From positions 248,001 through 312,000 of the forward strand of contig NZ_PJBJ01000030.1 of assembly GCF_002836475.1 (NCBI RefSeq): 64,000 bases of DNA. Reading direction: 5' to 3'. This stretch comes from Flavobacterium sp. ALD4. GTDB lineage: Bacteria; Bacteroidota; Bacteroidia; Flavobacteriales; Flavobacteriaceae. The notes below the pieces were generated by a model, which was not told the origin of the DNA, searched no databases, and worked only from the letters and a program-made list of their open reading frames with translations. Each line of letters begins with the position of its first letter. Positions within the stretch are counted from its first letter, which is position 1. This document shows positions 1-9,588 of the stretch, piece by piece. A program made the translations under genes and the position numbers.

Positions 1-143
1 TTTCTGGAAGAAACTCACAAAGCATTACCGTAGTTTTTCCGAAAGAAGCATACGCTATTGGTGACTTTGTAAATGTAAAAATAACATCTTGTACCAGCGG
101 AACTTTGAAAGGGGAAGCAGTGGGATTGAGCGAAATGAATTAG
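1..143 (+). CDS. miaB: tRNA-2-methylthio-N6-dimethylallyladenosine synthase MiaB, C-terminal end (partial)
   Basis: The open frame enters at base 3 and ends with TAG at 141-143. The 46 visible residues contain a beta-rich TRAM-like tail (AYAIGDFVNVKITSCTSGTL), the RNA-binding end of MiaB-type radical-SAM methylthiotransferases that modify A37 of tRNAs reading UNN codons. The radical-SAM part lies outside the window. The following sigma-54 activator, lptE and secG match the usual flavobacterial order downstream of miaB, which supports the call. Another TRAM-bearing methylthiotransferase cannot be excluded from this fragment. Confidence 0.7.
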   Translation, partial: SGRNSQSITVVFPKEAYAIGDFVNVKITSCTSGTLKGEAVGLSEMN

Positions 144-274
144 ATTTATTAGCAACAGATTGAATTTAAAAAAAAGTCACCACGAATTACAAAAATTAGC
201 ACGAATTATTCTGATTTTAATTAAAATAATTTCTCAAAATTGGATATGGAGTGGCATAAACAAGACAAAATATA

Positions 275-1534
275 ATGGATACAGTTCAAGCTATAAAACA
301 ACGATTTGAGATTATCGGTAATGAACCGAAGCTAAATCGTGCGATAGAAAAAGCCATTCAAGTTGCCCCTACTGACATTTCAGTATTGGTTGTGGGTGAA
401 AGTGGTGTCGGAAAAGAAAGCATTCCAAAAATCATACATTCCCTTTCGCATAGAAAACATGGGAAATATATTGCCGTAAACTGTGGTGCCATACCGGAAG
501 GAACTATCGATAGCGAACTTTTCGGTCATGAGAAAGGTGCTTTTACAGGAGCGACAGGAACACGTGAAGGTTATTTTGAAGTAGCTGATGGCGGAACCAT
601 TTTTCTGGACGAAGTAGGCGAATTACCGCTAACGACTCAAGTTAGATTACTTCGTGTCCTTGAAAATGGAGAGTTTATAAAAGTAGGTTCTTCCCAAGTT
701 CAAAAAACAGATGTAAGAATCGTAGCGGCCACCAATGTCAATTTATTTGACGCTATCGAAAAAGGAAAATTCAGAGAAGATTTATATTACCGTCTAAGCA
801 CTGTTGACATTCTTCTGCCTCCATTGCGAGACAGAAAAGATGATATTCATTTATTATTCAGAAAATTTGCTGCTGATTTTGCCTCCAAATACAAGATGCC
901 CCCATTGAAACTGGACGAAGGCGCAGTCCAAGTACTACAAAAATTTCGTTGGAGCGGAAACATTCGTCAGCTAAGAAATGTCGCTGAACAAATTTCTGTT
1001 TTGGAAACCAATCGCGATATTACTGCCGCTATTTTACAATCTTATTTACCTTCTGAAGGCAGTAACTTACCTTCCGTGATAAAAAATAAAAAAAGTGACG
1101 GAGACTTTAGTAACGAAAGAGAAATTTTGTACAAAGTGCTTTTTGATATGAAAAGTGATTTACATGATCTAAAAAAACTTACTTTAGAGTTAATGGAAAA
1201 TGGCAGTTCCAAAGTCCAGGAAACCAATAAAAACCTAATCACAAAAATATATGGATCTAAAGAAAATGATAGCGAAATAGATTTTGAAGAAGAGCCAAGA
1301 ACAGCCTTGATCGCCAGTCAAAGCAATGAAGAATCCTATCAGGAGAATGATGATAATTATCTTTTTGCCGAAACTGTCGAGGAGGAGGAAGAAGTCTTAA
1401 GACTAGAACAGAAAGAAATTGAAATGATTAAAAAATCATTGGAAAAGAACAAGGGAAAACGCAAAGCAGCGGCAGATGAATTAGGGATTTCAGAAAGAAC
1501 TTTATATCGAAAAATAAAACAATTCGATTTATAA
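275..1534 (+). CDS. sigma-54 interaction domain (AAA+) transcriptional activator with Fis-type HTH
   Basis: This is a bacterial enhancer-binding protein that remodels sigma-54 RNA polymerase by ATP hydrolysis. The AAA+ domain spans roughly residues 10-250, with Walker A GESGVGKE at 41-48, the sigma-54-contacting loop GAFTGA at 88-93 and Walker B GTIFLDE at 107-113. A variable acidic linker (about 270-375) follows, then a C-terminal Fis-type helix-turn-helix (about 380-419, GISERTLYRKIKQ). There is no N-terminal receiver or sensory domain, so activity must be set by abundance or partners. It sits 131 bp after miaB and upstream of lptE. This position is common in flavobacteria; the target genes are not known from sequence. 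Confidence 0.9.
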   Translation: MDTVQAIKQRFEIIGNEPKLNRAIEKAIQVAPTDISVLVVGESGVGKESIPKIIHSLSHRKHGKYIAVNCGAIPEGTIDSELFGHEKGAFTGATGTREGYFEVADGGTIFLDEVGELPLTTQVRLLRVLENGEFIKVGSSQVQKTDVRIVAATNVNLFDAIEKGKFREDLYYRLSTVDILLPPLRDRKDDIHLLFRKFAADFASKYKMPPLKLDEGAVQVLQKFRWSGNIRQLRNVAEQISVLETNRDITAAILQSYLPSEGSNLPSVIKNKKSDGDFSNEREILYKVLFDMKSDLHDLKKLTLELMENGSSKVQETNKNLITKIYGSKENDSEIDFEEEPRTALIASQSNEESYQENDDNYLFAETVEEEEEVLRLEQKEIEMIKKSLEKNKGKRKAAADELGISERTLYRKIKQFDL

Positions 1535-1693
1535 CATCCAAAAATAAACTCCCTGTCTGCAGAAAGACTGGCAAATTCCAAATTAGGAAAAACAAAAACT
1601 AATAAATAAATTCTATAATCCAAATTAGTATATTTGACAAGAATGAAAATTATAAATCGGATCGGATTGTAATTTGGATTTTCAATTATAAAC

Positions 1694-2197
1694 ATGAAAA
1701 AAAAATATTCTTTACTAGCCCTATTTTCTTTATTTATTTTAAGCGGTTGTTCAGTGTACAACTTCACGGGAACCGGGAAGATCGATGCAAAAACATTCCA
1801 GGTTAACTTTTTTCAAAATAATGCAGAATTAATCGAACCTGGAATTGACAGGACATTTACACTTGCCTTGCAAGATATCATCATGAATCAAACTAACCTA
1901 AATTTAGTGAAAAGTGGTGGGGATTTAATTTATGAAGGGGAAATTGTCGATTATAGAATCAGTCCTATGACAGCGACAGCTGATCAACGAGCTTCTCAAA
2001 ACCGCTTGAAGATTAGAGTAAACGTTAGGTTCACCAATAGAAAAAAAGAAATAGATAATTTCGAAAAAACTTTTGAATTCTTTTTTGATTATCCAGCCAC
2101 CCAACAACTTTCCGGCTCCACTTTAAATAGTGCCATTAAAGTGATTTTTGAAAGAATCACACAAGACATATTTAATGAATCTCTTGCGAAATGGTAA
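1694..2197 (+). CDS. lptE: LPS-assembly lipoprotein LptE
   Basis: The 167-residue protein starts with a lipoprotein signal (lysines, hydrophobic core, lipobox ILSGC with Cys19). LptE-family lipoproteins plug and assist LptD in inserting lipopolysaccharide into the outer membrane. The mature part has the Bacteroidota LptE pattern: SVYNFTGTGKI just after the lipid anchor, then a compact alpha/beta domain. Sequence similarity within the family is low, so the call also relies on the conserved order sigma-54 activator, lptE, secG. Spacing to the next gene is 42 bp, so co-transcription is likely. Confidence 0.8.
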   Translation: MKKKYSLLALFSLFILSGCSVYNFTGTGKIDAKTFQVNFFQNNAELIEPGIDRTFTLALQDIIMNQTNLNLVKSGGDLIYEGEIVDYRISPMTATADQRASQNRLKIRVNVRFTNRKKEIDNFEKTFEFFFDYPATQQLSGSTLNSAIKVIFERITQDIFNESLAKW

Positions 2198-2239
2198 ATC
2201 ACCTCTAGCAATTAGATTTAAAAAATTTGAAAACTGAAA

Positions 2240-3091
2240 ATGAACGTAACTGCTTATACAACCTTAATCAATAAACCAGACACTGTTTCTGAGCTGCACA
2301 CTTTAGCTTTAGAAAAAGTATTGGACGAATTTCCTTTTTTCCAAAGCGCAAGAGCTTTGCGATTAAAAGGCTTATACAATCAGAATAGTTTTAAGTATAA
2401 TTTCGCTTTAAAAGTTACTGCCGCCCATACAACTGACAGAACAGTACTGTTTGACTTCATAACTTCGGACACCTTTATTGCAATTCAAAAAGAATTGTAT
2501 GATCAAAAAGCAATAGAGCTTCTGGACATCGATATAATTGACGGCGAACTAATAACACCTCCAAAGAAATTAGAGGCTAAAAAGAATACTTTAGAACAGT
2601 CAATTTTAACCTCGATAAAAGAATCCTCGCCCGCTGACCCGAAAGAAAATCTAATTGTGGCAGAAGAGAAATTAGCCATCGGTACGCCGTTAGATTTTTC
2701 CGCAAACGAAAAACATTCTTTCCAGGAATGGCTTCAACTATCCAGAACGCAGCCTATCGACAGGGAGAACGAAAAAGATAACATCCCAAAACCACTACTA
2801 AGCAACGAGAGGAAAAATAAAAAAGCAGCACTAATAGATAAGTTTATCGAAAGTAGCCCAAAGATCTCTCCAGTTAAACATGGAGTAACCTCTACGGTTC
2901 GAATTGATATAAATAAGGACGATCATTCTTCGCTGATGACTGAAACTTTAGCCCGGGTATATTTAGAACAAAAAAAATATCAAAAAGCGATTCAAGCTTA
3001 TGAGATATTAATATTGAAATATCCAGAAAAAAGTAGTTTCTTTGCAGACCGTATAACGGATATTAAGATTTTACAACAAAATAATAATTAA
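2240..3091 (+). CDS. uncharacterised flavobacterial protein with a C-terminal TPR-like helix pair
   Basis: The 283-residue protein has no signal peptide or membrane segment. The N-terminal third is helical (ALEKVLDEFPFFQSARALRL). The middle is charged and low-complexity. The last 55 residues (LARVYLEQKKYQKAIQAYEI followed by LILKYPEKSSFFADRI) match a tetratricopeptide-type helix pair, suggesting a protein-binding role. It lies 42 bp after lptE and 3 bp before secG and is probably co-transcribed with them. I do not recognise a specific function; an envelope-related adaptor would be speculation from position only. Confidence 0.75.
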   Translation: MNVTAYTTLINKPDTVSELHTLALEKVLDEFPFFQSARALRLKGLYNQNSFKYNFALKVTAAHTTDRTVLFDFITSDTFIAIQKELYDQKAIELLDIDIIDGELITPPKKLEAKKNTLEQSILTSIKESSPADPKENLIVAEEKLAIGTPLDFSANEKHSFQEWLQLSRTQPIDRENEKDNIPKPLLSNERKNKKAALIDKFIESSPKISPVKHGVTSTVRIDINKDDHSSLMTETLARVYLEQKKYQKAIQAYEILILKYPEKSSFFADRITDIKILQQNNN

Positions 3092-3094
3092 ACA

Positions 3095-3421
3095 ATGAGC
3101 ACATTTTCAATTTTTTTAGTTTTAATAACAATAGTTTGTTTTCTATTGATTGTAGTAATAATGGTTCAAAACCCTAAAGGCGGTGGGTTATCATCTACCA
3201 TCGGTGGTTCTCAAATGTTAGGTGGAGTACAAAAAACAACTGACTTTTTAGACAAAAGCACTTGGACATTAGCTACGATCCTGATCGCATTAATATTATT
3301 ATCAAGTTTAAGTTTCACGGGAACATTAAGCGATACAGATTCTAAAATTATTGACAACACAGAAACTGCAGCTCCAGTTTCACCTGCTGCACCAATACAA
3401 AACGTACCAGTTACAGAATAA
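3095..3421 (+). CDS. secG: preprotein translocase subunit SecG
   Basis: SecG is the small accessory subunit of the SecYEG inner-membrane channel. The 108-residue product has two transmembrane helices (about 4-24 and 55-75), separated by a Gly-rich loop NPKGGGLSSTIGG typical of SecG, and a short Ala/Pro-rich tail. Start ATG lies 3 bp after the preceding stop, indicating tight translational coupling. A strong intrinsic terminator 20 bp downstream ends the transcript. Confidence 0.93.
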   Translation: MSTFSIFLVLITIVCFLLIVVIMVQNPKGGGLSSTIGGSQMLGGVQKTTDFLDKSTWTLATILIALILLSSLSFTGTLSDTDSKIIDNTETAAPVSPAAPIQNVPVTE

Positions 3422-3440
3422 TTCATAACAATAAATTATA

Positions 3441-3474
3441 AAAAATGCCAGCCTGTCAAAGCTGGCATTTTTTA
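3441..3474 (+). terminator. intrinsic terminator after secG
   Basis: Perfect 11-bp stem (AAAATGCCAGC / GCTGGCATTTT) with an 8-nt loop and a following T-run, 20 bp past the secG stop. Confidence 0.9.
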
Positions 3475-3500
3475 TAAGAAATTATGTCAGTTTAATAAGG

Positions 3501-3517
3501 CTGGCACAATTTCTGAC
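3501..3517 (+). promoter_or_regulatory. possible sigma-54-like promoter element upstream of groES
   Basis: CTGGCACAATTTCTGAC carries a perfect -24 half (CTGGCAC), but its -12 half reads CTGA instead of TTGC. No TAnnTTTG element is visible between 3475 and 3553. A sigma-54 activator is encoded 2 kb upstream. With half the motif missing this is only a candidate. Confidence 0.25.
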
Positions 3518-3553
3518 TTTAGTTACACACTAATATAATTAAAAAATAAAATC

Positions 3554-3829
3554 ATGGCTTTAAACATTAAACCACTTTCTGACCGCGTTCTTATAGAACC
3601 TGTTGCTGCTGAAACAAAAACTGCGTCAGGGATTTTTATTCCTGATACCGCTAAAGAAAAACCACAAAAAGGAACTGTCGTTGCTGTTGGGGATGGCACA
3701 AAAGAACACACAATGACTGTAAAAATTGGAGACAGCGTTCTTTACGGAAAATATTCAGGTACTGAATTGAAATTAGAAGGTAAAGATTATTTGATAATGA
3801 GAGAAGAGGACATTCTTGCAATAATATAA
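3554..3829 (+). CDS. groES: co-chaperonin GroES (Hsp10)
   Basis: GroES is the heptameric lid of the GroEL folding chamber in the cytoplasm. The 91-residue length is typical. The N-terminus ([13 protein letters not shown]), the mobile-loop region around [11 protein letters not shown] and the C-terminal [10 protein letters not shown] are characteristic. groEL follows after 75 bp, forming the standard groESL operon. Confidence 0.97.
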   Translation: MALNIKPLSDRVLIEPVAAETKTASGIFIPDTAKEKPQKGTVVAVGDGTKEHTMTVKIGDSVLYGKYSGTELKLEGKDYLIMREEDILAII

Positions 3830-3898
3830 TTGCAAAAATAAATCTAAAATAGCACAGACAAGTCGTAACTTGTCTCTTCAAAAAATTTAACAAAATAA

Positions 3899-5533
<1,635 letters not shown>

Positions 5534-5555
5534 TATCAAACAAAACCTATTATAT

Positions 5556-5594
5556 AAAAAAATCCGTGCAGTTCATAACTGGACGGATTTTTTA
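5556..5594 (+). terminator. intrinsic terminator after groEL
   Basis: Stem AAATCCGTGCAGTT / AACTGGACGGATTT with a short CAT loop and a T-rich tail. The same hairpin, slightly diverged, recurs at 5794-5832. Confidence 0.88.
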
Positions 5595-5602
5595 TTTATA
5601 CT

Positions 5603-5773
5603 GATACGCTGAAAACTAAGATTATAAACATTACAGAAGCAACACGTGGTGCATTGGAAAATACTGTATCAGTTGCCAGAATAATCTTAACCACTGAATG
5701 TGCTTTGATTCACTTCAAAAAAGAAAATGCAGGTAGAAATCTAATTGGTGGCGGTATGCCGGGAATAATGTAA
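5603..5773 (+). pseudogene. decayed tandem copy of the groEL 3' end
   Basis: Fifty-seven codons align in frame, without gaps, to the last part of groEL (5363-5533). Intact blocks include GALEN (GroEL VALEN), ILTTECALI and GGGMPG, and the stop codon is the same TAA. No start codon or 5' portion exists, and many residues differ from GroEL (for example GG-to-RN in the tail). This looks like a partial tandem duplication that has been drifting without function. The duplicated segment continues past the stop into the terminator. Confidence 0.88.
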
Positions 5774-5793
5774 TATCAAAACCTATTTTATAT

Positions 5794-5832
5794 AAAAAAA
5801 TCCGCGCAGTTTAATAACTGGACGGATTTTTC
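5794..5832. terminator. duplicated groEL terminator, probably bidirectional
   Basis: Second copy of the groEL terminator hairpin (AAATCCGCGCAGTT / AACTGGACGGATTT). Read on the minus strand it also ends in a T-run, and it lies 55 bp past the dedA stop. It can therefore terminate the convergent dedA transcript, which may explain its preservation. Confidence 0.75.
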
Positions 5833-5886
5833 ATTTATACAAAGCCTGAAGAATATTACTGTTTCTTCGCTTGCAATTTTATCTTT

Positions 5887-6570
5887 TTAATCTTCAGATG
5901 TCTTACTTTTTTTAGCAAATTTAAGCAGTACTGGAGAAAGTGTTAAAATAACTAAACCAATAATTATTAATTCAATATGGTCCTTTAAATCTATTTCATA
6001 ACTCTCCAGTAAGAAACCATACAAATAATGACCTGCAAAAATCAATGTAAACGACCACAAAAAAGAACTAACCACATTGTAATACATGAACTTCTTTTTA
6101 TCCATAGTTACGATTCCGGCAACAATAGGAGCAAAAGTTCTGAATATAGGTAAGAACCTGGCAAAAATAATAGCTCTTCCCCCATGCTTGTCAAAGAAGT
6201 CTTTAGACTGCACAAGATATTTTTTCTTGAACCAAAAAGTATCTTTTTTGTTGTATAGATAATACCCACTTTTAGACCCAAACCAATACCCTACTATATT
6301 TCCTAGAATACCAGATACAGCGACCGCAGTAGACAAGATTAAAACATTAATAAAACTGCTATCTATAAAAAGCACATTTTCTATTAATTCTCTATTATAA
6401 ATTCCCGCTAAAAAAAGCAAGCTATCACCAGGTAAAAAGAAACCTGCAAACAAACCTGTTTCTGCAAAAATTATAAATAACACAATATAGATCCCCATTT
6501 TCACTCCATTTACATCAAAATGAATGTAAAAAAGTGGGTCTATTAAATTCTTCCAATCGAAACTATTCAT
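5887..6570 (-). CDS. DedA family inner-membrane protein
   Basis: The 227-residue polytopic membrane protein has the DedA signature: an N-terminal hydrophobic segment leading to GFFLPGDSLLFLAGI (about 64-78), a G-N-x-x-G-Y-x-x-G segment (ILGNIVGYWFG), and the basic FARFLPIFRTFAPIVAG motif near residues 137-153. DedA proteins are flippase-like transporters linked to undecaprenyl-phosphate or lipid recycling and membrane homeostasis; the substrate here is inferred only at family level. It is the last gene of a minus-strand run beginning at xrtF. Confidence 0.92.
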   Translation of the reverse strand: MNSFDWKNLIDPLFYIHFDVNGVKMGIYIVLFIIFAETGLFAGFFLPGDSLLFLAGIYNRELIENVLFIDSSFINVLILSTAVAVSGILGNIVGYWFGSKSGYYLYNKKDTFWFKKKYLVQSKDFFDKHGGRAIIFARFLPIFRTFAPIVAGIVTMDKKKFMYYNVVSSFLWSFTLIFAGHYLYGFLLESYEIDLKDHIELIIIGLVILTLSPVLLKFAKKSKTSED

Positions 6571-6808
6571 TCTACGGATTTGTTGCTTAAATTATTTGTG
6601 CGTGAAAGTAGTTATAAATTAGTGCAACTACAATCTATTGTATAATTTTAAAGTTTAATTAACGATTGACCAATCGTATAAAATGACTGAGCGCTTTAAA
6701 AAATTATCCCGTATATTAATTAAATATTTTTAATGTTTAAATTTTGTAATCGATTTAATCTAATTATTTTTTCAAAAGACTATTGTCTGCAGATTATTGC
6801 AAAGCGAA

Positions 6809-6830
6809 GCCCAAAAATTTCTCTTTGGGC
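6809..6830 (-). terminator. hairpin downstream of the beta-CASP gene
   Basis: Perfect 7-bp stem GCCCAAA / TTTGGGC with an 8-nt loop, 28 bp past the stop of the minus-strand MBL gene. The T-run after it is poor, so termination is plausible but not strong. Confidence 0.4.
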
Positions 6831-6857
6831 AACAAGATTAATAAATCCTATCACTAT

Positions 6858-8213
6858 TTAGATTTCAAATTCCTGTCCCATCAAAGGTACAGAACAATCA
6901 AATCCATAATACTCTCTTATTTTTATGCGAAGTTCATCTGCAGGTTGGTTTTCACCATGAACTAGAAAGACTTTTTTAGGTTTGTTTTCTAATTCCGAAA
7001 GCCAATTGAGCAACCCTTTTTGATCTGCATGTGCCGATAGTCCTTCTATTTCATAAATCTTTGCTTCAACGGGATAATACTTTCCGTAAATCTTAACTTC
7101 TTTGGCTCCTTCTAGCAATTTTCTTCCTCTAGTCCCTTCTGCTTGGTACCCCACTATAATTACGGTCGTTTGAGGCAAACTAATGTATCGTTCTAAATAA
7201 CTTAGTATCCTTCCTCCAGTCACCATTCCACTTGCGGCAACCACTACTTTAGGGTTTTTATTATAAATTGTATCAATGGTTTCCTTGTAATCAGTAATCA
7301 TAGTGAACATTTTGTTTATTGCTATACAATCTTCTAAAGACAACTTATGCCACTTTCTATTTTCAAAAAAAATATCAAAAGCACTCACTCCCATAGGCGA
7401 ATCCATAATGTAGGGAACGTCAGGAATTTTACCTTCTTCTCTTAGTTGCCATAGCAAATACATAATCATTTGTGCACGTTCTACTGCAAAGCTTGGTATA
7501 AAGACCGTACCTCCCATCTTGAACGCATTATTAATATACATCTCTAATTCTAACTTGGGATCACTGTCAGAGTGTAGATGATCTCCATAGGTACTCTCCA
7601 GAAACACATAATCTGCCTTTTTGGGCTTTGTAGGTGGGTACATTAAAACATCGTTATCTCGACCAATATCACCAGAAAAAACTAATGTTTTATTTTCGAG
7701 CGTTAGCTCAATACTGCATGCCCCTATAATATGTCCAGCATTTACAAAAACAGCAGAAATTTCAGCATCTAAAGACAGTAATTGATCCGTATTAATGACT
7801 TTAAAATGCGGAAAAACTTTCCTAGCTTGTTCTACATCATAAAGCGGTTCTGCGACTTCGTGTTTAGAATACTTTTCTTTGTTGGCTCTTTCAGCTTCCT
7901 CTTCCTGAATTTTACCACTGTCTAAAAGAATCAGTTCGGCAATTTCTTTTGTTGGACCTGAACAGTATATTTTACCTTTAAAGCCTTGATCGACTAATCT
8001 TGGCAACCAACCGCAATGATCTAAATGCCCATGCGTCAGAAGTACAAAATCAATAGTGGAAGCCAAGACGGACAATGGCTGCCAATTCAGTTCCCGTAAG
8101 GGCTTTATCCCCTGAAATAGTCCGCAATCTATCAAAATTCGCACTCCCTTGCTTTCAACTAATGTTTTTGAACCTGTCACGGTCCCTGCCGCACCTATAA
8201 ATTTTACTTTCAT
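6858..8213 (-). CDS. metallo-beta-lactamase fold beta-CASP nuclease (RNA-processing exonuclease family)
   Basis: The 451-residue protein has the MBL zinc motif HGHLDH at 61-66, further metal ligands in NAGHIIGA and SGDIGRD (middle), a beta-CASP cap domain (about 200-350, including VVAASGMVTGG) and a C-terminal RMMBL segment (GLSAHADQKGLLNWLS, VFLVHGE). This architecture is shared by CPSF-like and RNase-J-distant nucleases acting on RNA, sometimes DNA. There is no signal peptide. It lies 41 bp downstream of an ATP-cone/nuclease fusion gene on the same strand, so the two are probably co-transcribed. The substrate is unknown. Confidence 0.9.
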   Translation of the reverse strand: MKVKFIGAAGTVTGSKTLVESKGVRILIDCGLFQGIKPLRELNWQPLSVLASTIDFVLLTHGHLDHCGWLPRLVDQGFKGKIYCSGPTKEIAELILLDSGKIQEEEAERANKEKYSKHEVAEPLYDVEQARKVFPHFKVINTDQLLSLDAEISAVFVNAGHIIGACSIELTLENKTLVFSGDIGRDNDVLMYPPTKPKKADYVFLESTYGDHLHSDSDPKLELEMYINNAFKMGGTVFIPSFAVERAQMIMYLLWQLREEGKIPDVPYIMDSPMGVSAFDIFFENRKWHKLSLEDCIAINKMFTMITDYKETIDTIYNKNPKVVVAASGMVTGGRILSYLERYISLPQTTVIIVGYQAEGTRGRKLLEGAKEVKIYGKYYPVEAKIYEIEGLSAHADQKGLLNWLSELENKPKKVFLVHGENQPADELRIKIREYYGFDCSVPLMGQEFEI

Positions 8214-8254
8214 GACCCCGTTTTTAATATTAAAAAATCACAACACTGCTTCTT

Positions 8255-9085
8255 TTAAATACATCTAACTAACTCTCTTACTTCTTTTAAAACATTTTTA
8301 ATTCTGCTGGCACTCAAACCAATTCTAACCAATTGCTCTGAATTATTCACTAATTCTCTCGCTAAAATCACATCCAATATTAATAATTTATCTTTTTCTC
8401 CCAGAGACAATGTAGTCAGACAAGTGACAGGATAAAGACAATCAATATCGTTTTTGGTTTTCAAATTATTGTCTTTCGGATAATCCCAGCTTAATAAATT
8501 CATACCTGAACATTTCGCAAAATCTATGGCAGCAGATGTAAATCGATTATTGGTTACTATCCAGCATTTTGAAACGATTTCATTTTTTGAAAAAACAATC
8601 TGTTTTCTTTCTTTCAAATCATTAAATCTCGAAAAAACATATAAAGGAACTTTTACATCCGACTTATTTTCTCTTGCGGAATGAAATTTACATTCAACCA
8701 TTGCCAGCTCATTGTCTTTCTTAATCAATACATCAATTTCATGTGATACACATTTACCCGGCAAAATTAAATTGGTAACCGTTTGGTAACCTTCTGCATC
8801 AAAAAGTCGTGCGATATATTTTTCGAAAAAAAATCCAGCAGGTCCTAATAATTGAAGAGCCGATCTTAAATTATATCGCGCCGCATGTGAATTGGCTTCT
8901 TTTTTTAACAAAGCGAAAGCGCGTTTATAAATTTTTTTTGTAGAAATTCCGTTATAGATTTCTTTACTGATTTTATGTAAGATATCCTCAACCACCAAAT
9001 CACCTGCTCCAGATTTCGCAAGTGATTTTCTCAGTTTTCTAGGGTCAAAATCTACAATATCTCCAGAGTATTTTATTACCTTCAT
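8255..9085 (-). CDS. ATP-cone domain fused to an Mrr-like PD-(D/E)XK nuclease domain
   Basis: Residues 1 to about 85 form an ATP-cone (start VIKYSGDIVDFDPRKLRKSL), the nucleotide-sensing module best known from ribonucleotide reductases and NrdR. Residues about 85-205 resemble an Mrr-type restriction endonuclease domain: D118 in HEIDVLI and E131-C-K133 in VECKFH form the PD-(D/E)XK core, followed by WIVTNNRFTSAAIDFA. The C-terminal 40 residues look like a small helical domain. The fusion suggests a nuclease gated by ATP/dATP. It is encoded directly upstream of the beta-CASP nuclease. The nuclease activity and the nucleotide gate are inferred; it is not an ordinary restriction enzyme, since no methyltransferase is nearby. 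Confidence 0.85.
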   Translation of the reverse strand: MKVIKYSGDIVDFDPRKLRKSLAKSGAGDLVVEDILHKISKEIYNGISTKKIYKRAFALLKKEANSHAARYNLRSALQLLGPAGFFFEKYIARLFDAEGYQTVTNLILPGKCVSHEIDVLIKKDNELAMVECKFHSARENKSDVKVPLYVFSRFNDLKERKQIVFSKNEIVSKCWIVTNNRFTSAAIDFAKCSGMNLLSWDYPKDNNLKTKNDIDCLYPVTCLTTLSLGEKDKLLILDVILARELVNNSEQLVRIGLSASRIKNVLKEVRELVRCI

Positions 9086-9144
9086 ATCTATAATTATTTG
9101 ACTATCAATTTGATAAAGCCACTACTAAAGATACTTAAAAAAAA

Positions 9145-9588
9145 CTATTTATTTAGCTTTTGATAATAAAACGCGGGGATAAACAAGATTACAAAAATAG
9201 GTTGAATAAGAAATCGGCGCACATAAAAAAGCATCAGGTTGTTATGGGCTCCATAGAAATAAATTATGGCGTAAAAGAAGGAGACTAAAACAAGAAAGAA
9301 AAAGACATATAGAATAGAAGCGAACTTAATCATTGTAATGTCTCTAAAAAGCGCGTAAAGTAAACCTAATGACAAAACCAAATTTAAACCATAACGAAAC
9401 AATAGCCCCATCATTAACAGAAAAGAATCATAAGAAGGCAATGGCAAACTATTAAAATCACTTCTGAAATAATTCAAAAAAGGATCATAGAACAATAGGT
9501 CTTCATAAGCGCGTACTACAGCAAGTGCTTGTACAAAAACGAATCCCAAAACAATTCTTAACTTATGTGACAGCAGTATTTTTAGCAT
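9145..9588 (-). CDS. exosortase F system-associated membrane protein
   Basis: The 147-residue protein has about four predicted transmembrane helices and an N-terminal motif (LRIVLGFVFVQALAVVRAYEDLLFYDPF) typical of the small protein that accompanies XrtF in Flavobacteriia. Its start overlaps the end of xrtF by 26 bp, showing translational coupling. The role is presumably to help the exosortase at the inner membrane; the mechanism is unknown. Confidence 0.85.
   Translation of the reverse strand: MLKILLSHKLRIVLGFVFVQALAVVRAYEDLLFYDPFLNYFRSDFNSLPLPSYDSFLLMMGLLFRYGLNLVLSLGLLYALFRDITMIKFASILYVFFFLVLVSFFYAIIYFYGAHNNLMLFYVRRFLIQPIFVILFIPAFYYQKLNK

Noticed and set aside
6783..6965. Plus-strand open frame overlapping the end of the beta-CASP gene
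   Set aside because: Over half overlaps a well-supported gene, with no recognisable product.
8255..9085. Classical type IV restriction system
   Set aside because: The Mrr-like domain is fused to an ATP-cone, and no methyltransferase, specificity subunit or helicase is nearby.
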